A DNA stretch of 51,686 bases from Cyclobacterium sp. (GTDB lineage: Bacteria > Bacteroidota > Bacteroidia > Cytophagales > Cyclobacteriaceae). A model generated the notes under the pieces. The model made no database searches, was not told where the DNA came from, and saw only the letters and a program-made list of their open reading frames with translations. Positions 16,653 to 25,259 of this stretch are shown piece after piece; within the stretch, counting starts at the first letter, position 1, and each line of letters opens with the position of its first letter. The position numbers were made by a program, and so were the translations under genes. The stretch is taken from NCBI RefSeq assembly GCF_014762705.1, contig NZ_JABURL010000047.1:1-51686 (forward strand), in the 5' to 3' direction.

Positions 16653-19142
16653 ATGACGCATGGCGTGTCATCTGGCCTGGATAAAGTTATCAGGGAATTA
16701 GCGCATTACCTGCCTGCACAGTCCCCGCTAAAGGATTTTGTGCATCACAATACATTGCATGCTTTCCAGTACTTACCTTTCCACCAGGCCCTGCAAGAAG
16801 CTGCAGAAAATTTCGGTTACAAGGTTTATTGGAATATTGAAAACTTCAGAAAACGCTATCACGAAAAGAAAATCAATGCGGAAATTCTGGAACGGGTAAT
16901 TCTCAACCACAAAGGAGCGGATGAACTGACACATTGGAAAAACTTGTTGCTTCACCAGCCGGTAAAGGCATATCCCGAGCCGAAGGTGGGGCAAATCCGA
17001 AAATTCTGGAGAAAAGCATACCATCTCAATCTCGACAAGGAGGTCCATCAGGTATTATTTAGATTGGTAAGTTCCTATTTGGATCAGGGTATTGCCCTCT
17101 GGAGGTTCCCGGCAAAAACCAAAGGATTTTTAGCTGCAATAAGGGAATTGGAAAAAAACAGTTTCAGCACCTTTATCAAAAGTAAGCGGGCAAGAAAACT
17201 TCTCCTGGACCCCCATACTCAATTAGAGGATTTGCTGCAGTTACTGATAGGAAATGAGAGATACCATGGGCAGTATCTTTTCGATCAGCAATTTGCCCAC
17301 CCGGGTTGGTCGGGTATGGTAGCAGTATTGGAGCAAAATGATAGCAGTCTGCTGGACAAAAGGAAAATCAGCCTCAAAGACTTGATTTTTCTGGAGTGTC
17401 TGCTGGAAATTGATGCACTGGACAGAAGAAGGGGGGAGAGTTGGGCCGCTTTGGCAGCATGGATTCCATCTGATCTACCCCTGATATTCGATAAATTAAG
17501 TTATTCGGAATTTTTTGAAATTCATAAATTATGGCAAGAAGCCTTGGAATGGACCTATTATGACCAGGTCATTAAGGGACTCCAGCTAAGCCACGAGGCA
17601 GATTTTAAAGAAGAGGCGACTTTTCAGGCGATGTTTTGCATAGATGACAGGTGTTGTTCCATCCGACGCTACGTGGAACGGTTTGAACCGGAGGCGCAAA
17701 CCTTTGGCACTGCGGGCTTCTTTAACCTCCCTTTCTACTTTCAGCCCGAACATGGAAAGTTCATGACTAAAGTATGTCCTGCGCCAATCACTCCAACACA
17801 TCTGATTAAAGAAACCGAATCCAAAATCAGACACGAAAAGGATGTACATTTCAGCAGGCATACCAAGGGAATTTTTGGAGGATGGGCAATAAGTCAAACG
17901 GTTGGGTTTTGGTCTGCATTGAAATTGGCCAAAAGCATCTTTTTCCCATCAGAAACACCTGCCATGGTATCGTCATTCAAGCATATGGATCCCAAAGGAA
18001 AACTTAGTATCAGCGCTCAAAACCACAAACACCTGCATCAGGGTCTGCAGGTAGGTTTCACTTTAGAAGAAAAGGCAAATGCAGTAGAAGGATTGTTGAA
18101 AAGCATAGGGCTGGTGAAGAATTTTGCACCGCTGGTCTATGTCATCGGCCATGGGGCGAGTTCGGTAAACAATACGCATTATGCTGGATACGATTGTGGA
18201 GCCTGTAGCGGACGGTCCGGATCGGTCAATGCCCGGGTAGCTGCTGCTATTGGCAACATGCCGGAAGTAAGAGAAATTCTGACCAAAAGAGGCATTCTTA
18301 TTCCGGAAACTACACAGTTTGTCGGCGGGCTGCATGACACCACAAGAGACGAAATGGAATTTTACGATGAGGAGATTCTGATCAGTGCCAACAGACTCCT
18401 GCACGAAAGAAACAAACAAACCTTCGACACTGCTTTGGATTACAATGCAAAGGAAAGATCCAGAAGGTTTAATACCGTCAACTCCAGTCAGGAGGCCAGG
18501 AAGGTCCATGAAAAGGTAAAAAAAAGAGCCATGTCACTTTTTGTAACCAGACCGGAATGGAACCACGCAACGAATGCACTCTGTGTCATTGGAAAACGGG
18601 AGAATAACCGCCACTTATTTTTGGATAAACGTGCCTTCCTAAACTCATATGACCACCGAATTGATCCGGAAGGAACCTACCTGTTGGGCATACTCAAGGC
18701 GGTAGCACCGGTATGCGGTGGAATCAATTTAGAATACTATTTTTCTAAAGTAGATAACGACCGGTTAGGAGCTGGAAGTAAGCTACCCCACAATGTAATG
18801 GGCCTGATAGGTGTGGCCAATGGGATGGACGGGGATTTACGTACCGGATTGCCTCTGCAAATGGTCAATATTCATGACCCACTCCGGATTTTAATTACGG
18901 TCGAGCATTTCCCCGACATCGTTTTGAAAATCATCCAAATCCAAAAGCAAACCTATGAATGGTTTGCCAACGATTGGGTGAAGCTGGTTTGCATCCATCC
19001 GGAAAGTAAACAGGCCTATGTTTTCAAAGAAGGCACATTTATGGAATACCAAACAGCTACAAAGGGAATAGACACCGTTCAAAACCTTGACGAACTCCTG
19101 GCTTCTACCTCCGAAAACTTGCCCGTATTCTTAATTTCCTAA
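16653..19142 (+). CDS. dabA: DabA, probable inorganic carbon transporter subunit (DUF2309)
   Basis: An 829-aa cytoplasmic-face subunit of the DAB inorganic carbon pump, a beta-carbonic-anhydrase-like protein that is thought to hydrate CO2 to bicarbonate one-way, driven by its ion-conducting partner DabB. The zinc-site residues are intact: C329 and D331 in FCIDDRCCS, and H500 and C515 in VIGHGASS...YDCGACSGR. Their spacing (2 and 15 residues) equals that of the characterised Halothiobacillus DabA (C351/D353, H524/C539). The N-terminal block DFVHHNTLHAFQ is also typical. The length matches the family. dabB follows after only 4 bases, so the pair is cotranscribed. In heterotrophs the equivalent MpsAB system supplies bicarbonate for growth in air, the likeliest role here. 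Confidence 0.95.
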   Translation: MTHGVSSGLDKVIRELAHYLPAQSPLKDFVHHNTLHAFQYLPFHQALQEAAENFGYKVYWNIENFRKRYHEKKINAEILERVILNHKGADELTHWKNLLLHQPVKAYPEPKVGQIRKFWRKAYHLNLDKEVHQVLFRLVSSYLDQGIALWRFPAKTKGFLAAIRELEKNSFSTFIKSKRARKLLLDPHTQLEDLLQLLIGNERYHGQYLFDQQFAHPGWSGMVAVLEQNDSSLLDKRKISLKDLIFLECLLEIDALDRRRGESWAALAAWIPSDLPLIFDKLSYSEFFEIHKLWQEALEWTYYDQVIKGLQLSHEADFKEEATFQAMFCIDDRCCSIRRYVERFEPEAQTFGTAGFFNLPFYFQPEHGKFMTKVCPAPITPTHLIKETESKIRHEKDVHFSRHTKGIFGGWAISQTVGFWSALKLAKSIFFPSETPAMVSSFKHMDPKGKLSISAQNHKHLHQGLQVGFTLEEKANAVEGLLKSIGLVKNFAPLVYVIGHGASSVNNTHYAGYDCGACSGRSGSVNARVAAAIGNMPEVREILTKRGILIPETTQFVGGLHDTTRDEMEFYDEEILISANRLLHERNKQTFDTALDYNAKERSRRFNTVNSSQEARKVHEKVKKRAMSLFVTRPEWNHATNALCVIGKRENNRHLFLDKRAFLNSYDHRIDPEGTYLLGILKAVAPVCGGINLEYYFSKVDNDRLGAGSKLPHNVMGLIGVANGMDGDLRTGLPLQMVNIHDPLRILITVEHFPDIVLKIIQIQKQTYEWFANDWVKLVCIHPESKQAYVFKEGTFMEYQTATKGIDTVQNLDELLASTSENLPVFLIS

Positions 19143-19146
19143 GGCC

Positions 19147-21024
19147 ATGGTAAATCATCTGATGATCAGTTTATTCGTCTTATTGCCACTGGTAGCATTT
19201 TTAATTTCACTACTTATTCCAAAAGGTCGTGAAAATAGCTTTTCCAGGTTGGCTTTTGTTTCAGTGAGCTTGCAACTAGTGGGAATCACGGGATACATTT
19301 GCTATTGGGCAGGTATGGGAATGCATCCCATCAATATCCGAGACTGGGTACTTTACAACAACGGAGACTACCGGTTTTTACTGGATTTCTATTTTGATAC
19401 CCTTACGGCGGTTTTTCTCTGGGTGGGTGCATTTATTACTTTTCTGATAACCCGATACAGCCGGTTTTACCTGCATCTGGAGGAGGGATACAAGCGGTTC
19501 TTTAATACGCTGCTCTTTTTCTATCTGGCCTACAATGTTACCGTGGTAGCTGGTAATTTCGAAACCTTATTTTTGGGATGGGAAATGCTGGGAATCGCTT
19601 CCTTCTTGTTGATCGCTTTTTACCGGGATCGCTATTTGCCGGTAAGGAATGCCGTAAAGGTTTTCTCCATATACCGGATTGGAGATATTGGTATCATTCT
19701 CGCTATGTGGGCCAGCCACCATCTATGGCATGAAAACATCAGCTTTATCAAATTAATGGATAAAGATCTTGTTTCCGAACAAATGAGCATGCACGGGGGA
19801 ATTGGGCTATTTATCGCGATTTGCTTGTGGATTGCTGCCGCTGCCAAATCCGCGCAATTCCCCTTTTCCTCCTGGTTACCTCGGGCCATGGAAGGACCGA
19901 CTCCCTCTTCTGCCATATTTTATGGCTCCCTGTCCGTGCATTTTGGGGTTTTTCTCCTGCTTCGAACCTTCCCCTTTTGGGAGCATCAACCGACGGCAAG
20001 GATACTAATAGGGGGCTTAGGCTTGCTGACAGCATTGCTTGCCTATCCCATTGCAAGGGTGCAGACGACTATTAAAACCCAGATTGCCTACGCATCCATT
20101 GCACAGATCGGGATCATGTTTATCGAAATAGCCTTAGGTCTGCAAACGCTGGTATTGATTCATTTTGCTGGTAATGCCTTCCTCAGAACTTACCAGCTAT
20201 TGGTCTCTCCTTCGGTAGTTGCCTATATGATCAGGGATCAGTTTTACCATTTCATGCCCAAAGCAATTCCCCTGGAGAATTCTTTCTCTAAAAGATTGGC
20301 TTACAGTCTTTATATCCTATCTCTGAAAGAATGGCATTTGGATACGTTGTTGAACCTGGTGATTTTCAAGCCGATCAAAAAGTTGGGAAGAAAACTTGAT
20401 TTCCTAACACCCAAAAACCTGTTTCGGTATTTTTTACCCCTCTTTCTAATCGGTTCATTGTTGTATTTCAATCAGGATTTTGCTTCTGAAATAAGCCGAA
20501 ACTACTTACCCGGTCTTTTTGGTTTTTTGGGTTTGATGATGGTATTTAAAGCCTTTTCGGAAAGAAAACACCCCAGACTGGCTTTGATGTTGGTGATGGC
20601 CAACCATTTCTGCATAGCCCTGGCAGTGGCCTTTAATGAAACGTTCGATTATAACCAAACGCTGATATACCTCAGTGGGGTGGTGGTGTCGGGAGTCATA
20701 GGATATTGGGTACTGGAACGGTTAAGGAATAAAGAAAAAGATTACTTTGACCTCAATCAATATTATGGGCATGTGTATGAGCATCCCAGGCTCGCCCTGG
20801 TATTTTTGCTGGCAGCATTGGCACTAATGGGCTTTCCCATCAGTCCTACCTTCATAGGGGTGGATTTGCTATTCAGCCATATCCATGAAGACCAGTACAT
20901 ACTGGCAGCATTCAATGCCATCAGTTTCATTTTCGGGGGAATTGCCCTTATCCGAATCTACGCAAGGTTGTTCCTTGGTCCTCACATTAAGAACTACCAT
21001 ACCACCGCTTTAAAATCTTCTTGA
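19147..21024 (+). CDS. dabB: DabB, NuoL-like membrane subunit of the DAB carbon pump
   Basis: A 625-aa polytopic inner-membrane protein of the complex I NuoL/Mrp antiporter family, with roughly 14 hydrophobic segments. It carries the conserved acidic loop GWEMLGIASFLLIAFYRDR (about 140-158), the lysine helix AAAAKSAQFPFSSWLPRAMEGPTP (about 233-256, Lys near 237) and the following SSAIFYGSL helix. In DAB systems this subunit conducts protons or sodium to energise DabA. It starts 4 bases after the dabA stop, which argues against its being a stray complex I gene; no other nuo or mrp genes are nearby. The order dabA-dabB is the reverse of several known operons. A strong terminator follows at 21087-21148. 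Confidence 0.92.
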   Translation: MVNHLMISLFVLLPLVAFLISLLIPKGRENSFSRLAFVSVSLQLVGITGYICYWAGMGMHPINIRDWVLYNNGDYRFLLDFYFDTLTAVFLWVGAFITFLITRYSRFYLHLEEGYKRFFNTLLFFYLAYNVTVVAGNFETLFLGWEMLGIASFLLIAFYRDRYLPVRNAVKVFSIYRIGDIGIILAMWASHHLWHENISFIKLMDKDLVSEQMSMHGGIGLFIAICLWIAAAAKSAQFPFSSWLPRAMEGPTPSSAIFYGSLSVHFGVFLLLRTFPFWEHQPTARILIGGLGLLTALLAYPIARVQTTIKTQIAYASIAQIGIMFIEIALGLQTLVLIHFAGNAFLRTYQLLVSPSVVAYMIRDQFYHFMPKAIPLENSFSKRLAYSLYILSLKEWHLDTLLNLVIFKPIKKLGRKLDFLTPKNLFRYFLPLFLIGSLLYFNQDFASEISRNYLPGLFGFLGLMMVFKAFSERKHPRLALMLVMANHFCIALAVAFNETFDYNQTLIYLSGVVVSGVIGYWVLERLRNKEKDYFDLNQYYGHVYEHPRLALVFLLAALALMGFPISPTFIGVDLLFSHIHEDQYILAAFNAISFIFGGIALIRIYARLFLGPHIKNYHTTALKSS

Positions 21025-21086
21025 TTCAGGTACCATGAAACCGGGCTTGACGGAGGCTATAGATTAACTACATGGGATTGCAGATG

Positions 21087-21148
21087 ACAAAAAATGAAAC
21101 GCAAAATAGCCCCAAAAAATTGGGGCTATTTTGCGTTTCATTTTTTTT
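21087..21148. terminator. Perfect 27-bp bidirectional terminator hairpin
   Basis: The left arm at 21089-21115 and the right arm at 21120-21146 are perfect complements with a 4-base loop of A. The core is GC-containing (gccccaa / ttggggc) and the outer part ends in A-run/T-run, so it has a T-tract in both directions (eight T on plus, six on minus). It sits between the convergent dabB stop (21024) and the azurin-domain gene stop (21183) and should end transcription from both sides. Confidence 0.92.
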
Positions 21149-21182
21149 AGACACATTTCAAAGGAACGACCATGCTCATTTC

Positions 21183-23282
21183 TTATTCGGTTACCTTCAT
21201 AATCCCCTGCATCACGTACGCATGTCCCGGAAAGGTACACACATAGGTATAATCACCGGGAACCATGGGAGCCTCAAAATAGATGGTTTCTGAACTTTCA
21301 GGTGAAAGGATATTGGTATGAAAAAGCACATCCTCAGAATTGGGTATATAGTTTTTCTGAGAACCTTCCAAGCCCATCTCTAAAGCCTCCTCTCCCACCT
21401 CGATGGCCGTGTTTGGCATCACGATCACCAGGTTGTGAAGCATGTCATCGTTGTTATTGAACGTGATTTGTACTTTGCTTCCAGCTTTTACTTCGAAAAA
21501 ATCTTTATCATATTTCAATCCCGGCCTTGTGCCCATTGTTACGCGCTCGTCGGGTCCATTGGTCCAGGACTCAGGCATTTCCGTCATGCGTTTACTTCGA
21601 TTTGAGTTAGCGTTATCTGGGGCTGGTTCATTGGAGGCCGCAACGGCTACGTTTTGGTGCGCTGCATGGGGTTTGGCAGCGGTTTGCCTGATTTCAGAAA
21701 GATCCACTTTTTCCCCGGTCGGAATTTGATTCAGGGTATAATAACCTACAGCATGCAATAAACCCATGCCCTCCTTTGACCTGATTCCTTCAGCATTAAT
21801 TTCATGGATATAGCCCTCCTTCAGTCCATCTACTACCAATCTTACTTTTAGCCCATCCTCAGAGACCAGGGCTGCTTTTAGCAGCAGGTCTTCCAGTTCG
21901 ATTACCGGGCTGCCGTAATTGTGGTGGTACTTGTAATTGAAACTGGATAATTGATAAGCATCCATATTTTGGGCTGCGGATGCATCTACCGGCTTGGTAA
22001 ATTCCAATTCAAACCCGTCTGGTCGGGCTTTTGCCGTTTTTATTTCGAAGGGTACTTTGCCTGTCCAAACCAATCTTTGCAAGCCAAAGGGCTCCTTGCC
22101 TGTAGAACTCCAGCCCCTGCTGGTCATGCCCACAAAGACCGATGCATCTTTTCCCCACGCCATCCGCAATATTCCGGAAGAAAAACCCTCTCTGAAAGGG
22201 AAAGCTACACCTTGATAGACACCGTTTACTTTTTCCAGGTAGACGCGTACAATCTTGCTGTGTCCCTGATCACCTACGAAAAGTTGATCCGTAAAAGGCC
22301 CAAAAGCTCCACCGGAATTGTCCAATAGTATATCTGAAGTAGAAATACCCATCAGCCCATGTGGCAACCAAACCGCAGGGGTCTTGAATCCGGGAATATC
22401 CGCAGCAACTTTTGACATGGGCTCCCCTGTATCTGGTATGTCCTCTGGTTTTAACTTAACAGGAGATTCTTCCAAATGAGTCCAGACCAGGCCTTCGGGA
22501 TTCCCCACGAAGTCGCCGGTTTCCACATGGGTAATCCTGCCTGAACCAACCCAATCCCCTTGGTTTTCAGCATAGAACACATCTCCTTCTGCATTATATC
22601 CCATACCTGCAGGTGATCTCATACCGGTAGCTACCGGTTTCATGTCTCCCTCGGGAGAAACCTTCATCATCCAGCCCCGCCATTTGGCCAGGCTGGCGCC
22701 GTGTCCTATCCAACCCAAATTCAGGTTAACGAGCATGTCTCCTTCAGGGGTGAATAAGGGACCATAGGAGTATTCGTGGTAATTCCCTGAAAGGGGCCAG
22801 GAAACAATGGTCTCATATGTATCCGCTCTCCCATCTCCGTTTCTATCTGTCAATTTGGTAAGTTCAGACCTTTGACTGGCAAATAAACTACCCTCATGGT
22901 AGGCCAGTCCCAGAGGTTCGTGCAACCCTTCAGCAAATCGGGTAAAACGGGGAATACGCGTTCCAGTCATATAAGGATTCTCTACCAGCCAGACTTCTCC
23001 CCTTCGGGTAGCCACACCCAAACTTCCATCCGGAGTTACAGCCAAACCACCCACTTCCAGTTCTATCCCATCAGGAATGGGAACAGTTACAATGGAATAA
23101 TAATCCTGCTCCTTCGGTGCACCAGCATCCGATTGGGCAGGCTCCTGAGCTTGTAAGTCGAGTGACAGCTGCAGTAAAAGGGCAACCATTGACAAGCTAA
23201 AAAATTTACCTTTTGTAAATTTTTTTCGGTTAAAAACCAAAGTACAAGTCCGGGTAAATAGGCTATTATTATCAATTTTCAT
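21183..23282 (-). CDS. Sugar-dehydrogenase-like propeller with C-terminal azurin domain
   Basis: A 699-aa exported protein (leader ending LQLSLDLQAQ). Residues about 65-430 look like a PQQ-dependent sugar dehydrogenase-type propeller (GLAVTPDGSLGVATRRGEVWLVE, GLAYHEGSLFASQR, MRSPAGMGYNAEGDVFYAENQGDW). Residues about 430-545 form an Ig-like region shared with the cytochrome c protein at 101. The last ~120 residues are an azurin/plastocyanin-like copper domain: His in DDMLHNLVIVMP and C682, H687, M691 in CTFPGHAYVM, with the exact azurin spacing of +5 and +9. It is last in the eight-gene GH106/sulfatase operon, after the DUF1080 protein. I infer sugar oxidation with electrons passing to the built-in copper site. 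PQQ binding is not provable here. Confidence 0.88.
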   Translation of the reverse strand: MKIDNNSLFTRTCTLVFNRKKFTKGKFFSLSMVALLLQLSLDLQAQEPAQSDAGAPKEQDYYSIVTVPIPDGIELEVGGLAVTPDGSLGVATRRGEVWLVENPYMTGTRIPRFTRFAEGLHEPLGLAYHEGSLFASQRSELTKLTDRNGDGRADTYETIVSWPLSGNYHEYSYGPLFTPEGDMLVNLNLGWIGHGASLAKWRGWMMKVSPEGDMKPVATGMRSPAGMGYNAEGDVFYAENQGDWVGSGRITHVETGDFVGNPEGLVWTHLEESPVKLKPEDIPDTGEPMSKVAADIPGFKTPAVWLPHGLMGISTSDILLDNSGGAFGPFTDQLFVGDQGHSKIVRVYLEKVNGVYQGVAFPFREGFSSGILRMAWGKDASVFVGMTSRGWSSTGKEPFGLQRLVWTGKVPFEIKTAKARPDGFELEFTKPVDASAAQNMDAYQLSSFNYKYHHNYGSPVIELEDLLLKAALVSEDGLKVRLVVDGLKEGYIHEINAEGIRSKEGMGLLHAVGYYTLNQIPTGEKVDLSEIRQTAAKPHAAHQNVAVAASNEPAPDNANSNRSKRMTEMPESWTNGPDERVTMGTRPGLKYDKDFFEVKAGSKVQITFNNNDDMLHNLVIVMPNTAIEVGEEALEMGLEGSQKNYIPNSEDVLFHTNILSPESSETIYFEAPMVPGDYTYVCTFPGHAYVMQGIMKVTE

Positions 23283-23337
23283 ACGCTAATCTTCCAATAA
23301 TATTGGTTATTTAAATTACTTCTCGCTATTGTTATCA

Positions 23338-25182
23338 CTACCAGATAAGGCTGTATTTAATTTGACCTTCCTCTCCCATTTCGGATAATGGGACTATGAG
23401 TTCCTGCCCTGCATCAGTATCCCTTATCAATGTATTTAGAAAAATGGTCTCAGGTAGTTTCACATAAAATTGACCCTGATTGACCCTGTATATACCATCA
23501 CCGAACGGCTCAATTTTTTCGGCAGCAAGCATTCTGGCCCATATATCAGCGGTTTTTTGAGGATTACTAAAGCTGATGGTGCGGGTCAAAGCTTTTCCAT
23601 CCATCTCAGGTTCAAAGAAATCCCTCACTTTGATTTGGCCAAATTCATAGCTGAAAGTGGGGCGCCTGTCCCGATTTAAGGCATAACCCTGTATCTGAAA
23701 CAACTCACTGCTGAGGGAGTCCGGCCAGGGACTGCTATTTTGGTCAAGCCTGGCAATGGCAGGCCCTCCGGGAAGTTCAATCAAGGCTCCATTTGGAACC
23801 ATCAATTGGGATTGCCCTCTTTGCCTCCACATGGGGGAAGTATCCAGAAATCCCCCCCTCCAAAAACTCAGCAAAGAACCTTGCTGCAAATCATAGGCAA
23901 AATTTGGACCCTCTGGCTCCCCTACACTGACGGTGTGGGTTTTAACTTCGTTTCCATGCTCCAAAAATCCTCTAAACACTATGGGTTCATTGAAGGGTTC
24001 TAAATAGAAAGGTTTTTGTACCACATGTTCAATATAAGAGTTAGGATCGTGTAGGGAGCTTTGTTTGATTCCCGGCCCTGCAATAAAAAAACCGAGTTGT
24101 GGCCTTCTACCAGGATAATTGTTTTTATAAAATATCAACTTAAATGGGACAGATCCCTGGGACAGAGCTACCGCATTACTTCTGGGAACATTTCCGGGGA
24201 ATTGTACTTCATCGCTCAGGATGTTTTCTCCATTGACATAAAGACTGGTTTTGCCAAATGCATTCAGGGAAAAGGTATAGGTTCCGGACTGGGGAATTTC
24301 CAGCTTCCCCGAAAACACATACGCAAAATCAAGGATTCCATGGCCCAGATCCCAGGTAATTTGGTTCAGGCTGCCTTTCTGATCCGGGCTCCTATCCTGG
24401 AATTCTTCAGGGGATTGGAACTTCCCCTTGAAATAGGCATACTCAAGATCGGTGATTGGAGGTACCGGATTATCAAATAGCTTATAGCTGATATTTCTGA
24501 TCGCCACAGGACCGTGGTCTCCCTGAATCATAATGGGCCCTCTGGGCTTTTCATCTTCAAAGATGGCAGATCGGGTGGGGCCTGTCACCTCCACGTTTTC
24601 ATGGACCAAAACCCCATTCAAATAGACCTGATTGAATTTTGCATTTTTTACTTTATTGCCCGCAGCATCAAATACGGGGGCTTCAAAATTGATCTTTAAA
24701 TGCTGCCACAAACCCGGGGCCTTACTTGCATTGGTCCGGGGAGCCTTGCCTTCAAAGCCCTGTTGATTTTCTTCGTCATAGCGCTGGTATATCCCTCCGG
24801 CATCTCCAAAGCTGGGATGGTTTTTACCCCAGCTATCCAGAATTTGAATCTCATAACGTCCCTGAAGGTAAATGCCGGAATTGGAACCTTTAGGAACCAT
24901 AAACTCCAGTTCCAATTCCATATCTCCATGTTCAAAACCGGATACCAGGTGTTCCCTGTTTTTCGCTGTGGGTTCATTTACCAGGATTCCGGTTCCTTCA
25001 GATGTGGAAAGAAAGGTGTCGTGCTGCCAGTCGGCTCCAACCCCTCCTACAAGCTTCCAGTTTTTCGGAAGTTTACCAAACTTTTTCAGGTCTTCAAATG
25101 AGCTAACTTCCTGGGCACTCAGTGCATGGGCAAAAATCCAGCTGAAAAGTAATAACAAAGTAGCGTTTTTTCTATTGATCAT
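23338..25182 (-). CDS. DUF1080 / PA14-like / DUF6797-like secreted protein
   Basis: A 614-aa exported protein (leader RKNATLLLLFSWIFAHALSAQ). Residues about 40-235 form a DUF1080 (3-keto-disaccharide hydrolase) jelly roll, with GSNSGIYLQGRYEIQILDS and the DAGGIYQ block as hallmarks. Residues about 275-385 are PA14-like (SGTYTFSLNAFGKTSLYVNG). Residues about 415-610 resemble the DUF6797 region of the protein at 101 (NFAY..., SFWRGGFLDTSPMW, ..TRTISFSNP). DUF1080 enzymes have been shown to cleave 3-keto-glycosides made by sugar 3-dehydrogenases, so its place just upstream of the azurin-domain oxidoreductase is suggestive. The ATG at 25182 starts the leader; the longer frame would overlap the upstream sulfatase stop at 25260. 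Glycosidic function is inferred. Confidence 0.85.
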   Translation of the reverse strand: MINRKNATLLLLFSWIFAHALSAQEVSSFEDLKKFGKLPKNWKLVGGVGADWQHDTFLSTSEGTGILVNEPTAKNREHLVSGFEHGDMELELEFMVPKGSNSGIYLQGRYEIQILDSWGKNHPSFGDAGGIYQRYDEENQQGFEGKAPRTNASKAPGLWQHLKINFEAPVFDAAGNKVKNAKFNQVYLNGVLVHENVEVTGPTRSAIFEDEKPRGPIMIQGDHGPVAIRNISYKLFDNPVPPITDLEYAYFKGKFQSPEEFQDRSPDQKGSLNQITWDLGHGILDFAYVFSGKLEIPQSGTYTFSLNAFGKTSLYVNGENILSDEVQFPGNVPRSNAVALSQGSVPFKLIFYKNNYPGRRPQLGFFIAGPGIKQSSLHDPNSYIEHVVQKPFYLEPFNEPIVFRGFLEHGNEVKTHTVSVGEPEGPNFAYDLQQGSLLSFWRGGFLDTSPMWRQRGQSQLMVPNGALIELPGGPAIARLDQNSSPWPDSLSSELFQIQGYALNRDRRPTFSYEFGQIKVRDFFEPEMDGKALTRTISFSNPQKTADIWARMLAAEKIEPFGDGIYRVNQGQFYVKLPETIFLNTLIRDTDAGQELIVPLSEMGEEGQIKYSLIW

Positions 25183-25259
25183 TGATCGTATTTTTTCGGT
25201 TTTAATATTGTTTAGTAATAGATCCATAACCCGGTAAAGAAGGTGACTAATAGTACGTT

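Noticed and set aside
18063-18509. 148-codon open frame on the minus strand
   Set aside because: Antisense to the zinc-site region of dabA, whose reading frame is certain.
19147-21024. Alternative reading as a complex I or Mrp antiporter subunit
   Set aside because: No other nuo or mrp genes are present, and the gene follows dabA after 4 bases, which fits DabB.
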